Positions 5,561 through 5,931 of a stretch of 5,931 bases of DNA are shown here, in pieces. The translations under genes and the position numbers were made by a program. Position 1 is the first letter of the stretch. Each line of letters starts with the position of its first letter. This stretch comes from Chloroflexota bacterium (GTDB taxonomy: Bacteria > Chloroflexota > Dehalococcoidia > JAUQQI01): positions 1-5,931 of the forward strand of contig JAUQQI010000220.1 in NCBI GenBank assembly GCA_030549955.1. Reading direction: 5' to 3'. Below the pieces are notes generated by a model, which saw only the letters and a program-made list of their open reading frames with translations, had not been told where the DNA came from and ran no database searches.

Positions 5561-5931
5561 TGAACCCGTTTGAGGCGCTGAAGGTCCTGAGCGAGCACCG
5601 GACCGACCAGGTCGTCGTTCCCACCATGGTTGCCCTCCGGGTCTGGTCTGTAGTCTCAAAACGGCCGGAGCTTGACCTGCCGCTGGTAGGGTGTATGGGC
5701 AAGGCATCGTCCCTGGGCCTCGGTCTGGCCCTCGCCCGCCCCGACCGACAGGTCTGGGTCATCGACGGAGATGGCAGCCTCCTCATGAACCTCGGGTCGC
5801 TCGTTACCATCGGCAACCTGGCACCCCCAAATTTGATTCACTTTGTTTACAACAACAGCGTCTACGAGACCACCGGCGGCCAGCCGGTACCGGGCGCCGG
5901 CCGGGTCGATTTCGTTGGCCTTGCCCGGGCC
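5557..5931 (+). CDS. ThDP-dependent decarboxylase, beta (PP) subunit, ComE-like, N-terminal 125 residues (cut by window edge)
   Basis: The partner of the preceding gene; it carries the PP domain that binds the diphosphate and Mg2+ of thiamine diphosphate. Visible in the 125 residues present: LVGCMGKASSLGLGLALARPDRQVWVIDGDGS (43-74), with the GDG of the ThDP motif at 71-73; LLMNLGSLVTIGNLAPPNLIHFVYNN (75-100), closing the GDG-N(about 26)-NN motif at Asn99-Asn100, the metal ligands; then SVYETTGGQP (101-110), characteristic of sulfopyruvate and phosphonopyruvate decarboxylases. About 60 residues of the usual ComE length (roughly 185) should lie outside the window. The ATG overlaps the alpha stop (ATGA); a second ATG follows immediately, so the exact initiator is uncertain by one codon. 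All ThDP-binding residues that can be seen are intact. Confidence 0.9.
   Translation, partial: MMNPFEALKVLSEHRTDQVVVPTMVALRVWSVVSKRPELDLPLVGCMGKASSLGLGLALARPDRQVWVIDGDGSLLMNLGSLVTIGNLAPPNLIHFVYNNSVYETTGGQPVPGAGRVDFVGLARA

Overview
The window is GC-rich bacterial DNA, densely coding. Strong AGGAGG-type Shine-Dalgarno sites and a Firmicutes/Chloroflexi-like RecA and SecG suggest a high-GC, possibly thermophilic Clostridia-type or related uncultivated lineage. This assignment is weak: no rRNA or clade-specific marker is present.

Layout: five genes lie on the minus strand, read from about 4950 down to 1. They are a membrane protein with a DUF697-like C-terminal half (3999-4949), secG (3717-3950), an extracytoplasmic solute-binding protein of the peptide/nickel family 5 (2119-3702), a class III (glutamate-1-semialdehyde aminomutase-like) aminotransferase (739-2061), and the first 218 codons of recA (656 to the window edge). 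Short gaps (14-57 nt) suggest that the solute-binding protein is co-transcribed with secG and possibly with the aminotransferase. recA has its own putative extended -10 promoter in an 82-nt gap.

On the plus strand, divergent from the DUF697-like gene across a 119-nt intergenic region, are two overlapping genes for a split thiamine-diphosphate decarboxylase. The alpha (PYR) subunit is at 5069-5560 and the beta (PP) subunit runs from 5557 off the window edge. The pair resembles sulfopyruvate decarboxylase (ComD/ComE) or phosphonopyruvate decarboxylase. The two subunits should form one enzyme, with the alpha chain supplying the activating Glu and the beta chain the Mg-ThDP site.

Most of this is recognisable chromosomal content. 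I see no CRISPR array, transposon, tRNA or rRNA, and no clearly new multi-gene system. The points most worth a second look are RecA's strongly altered L2 DNA-binding loop, the unassigned substrate of the split decarboxylase, the DUF697-like protein with no P-loop and a near-leaderless start, the orphan solute-binding protein with no lipobox or permease, and an aminotransferase that does not look like true HemL.
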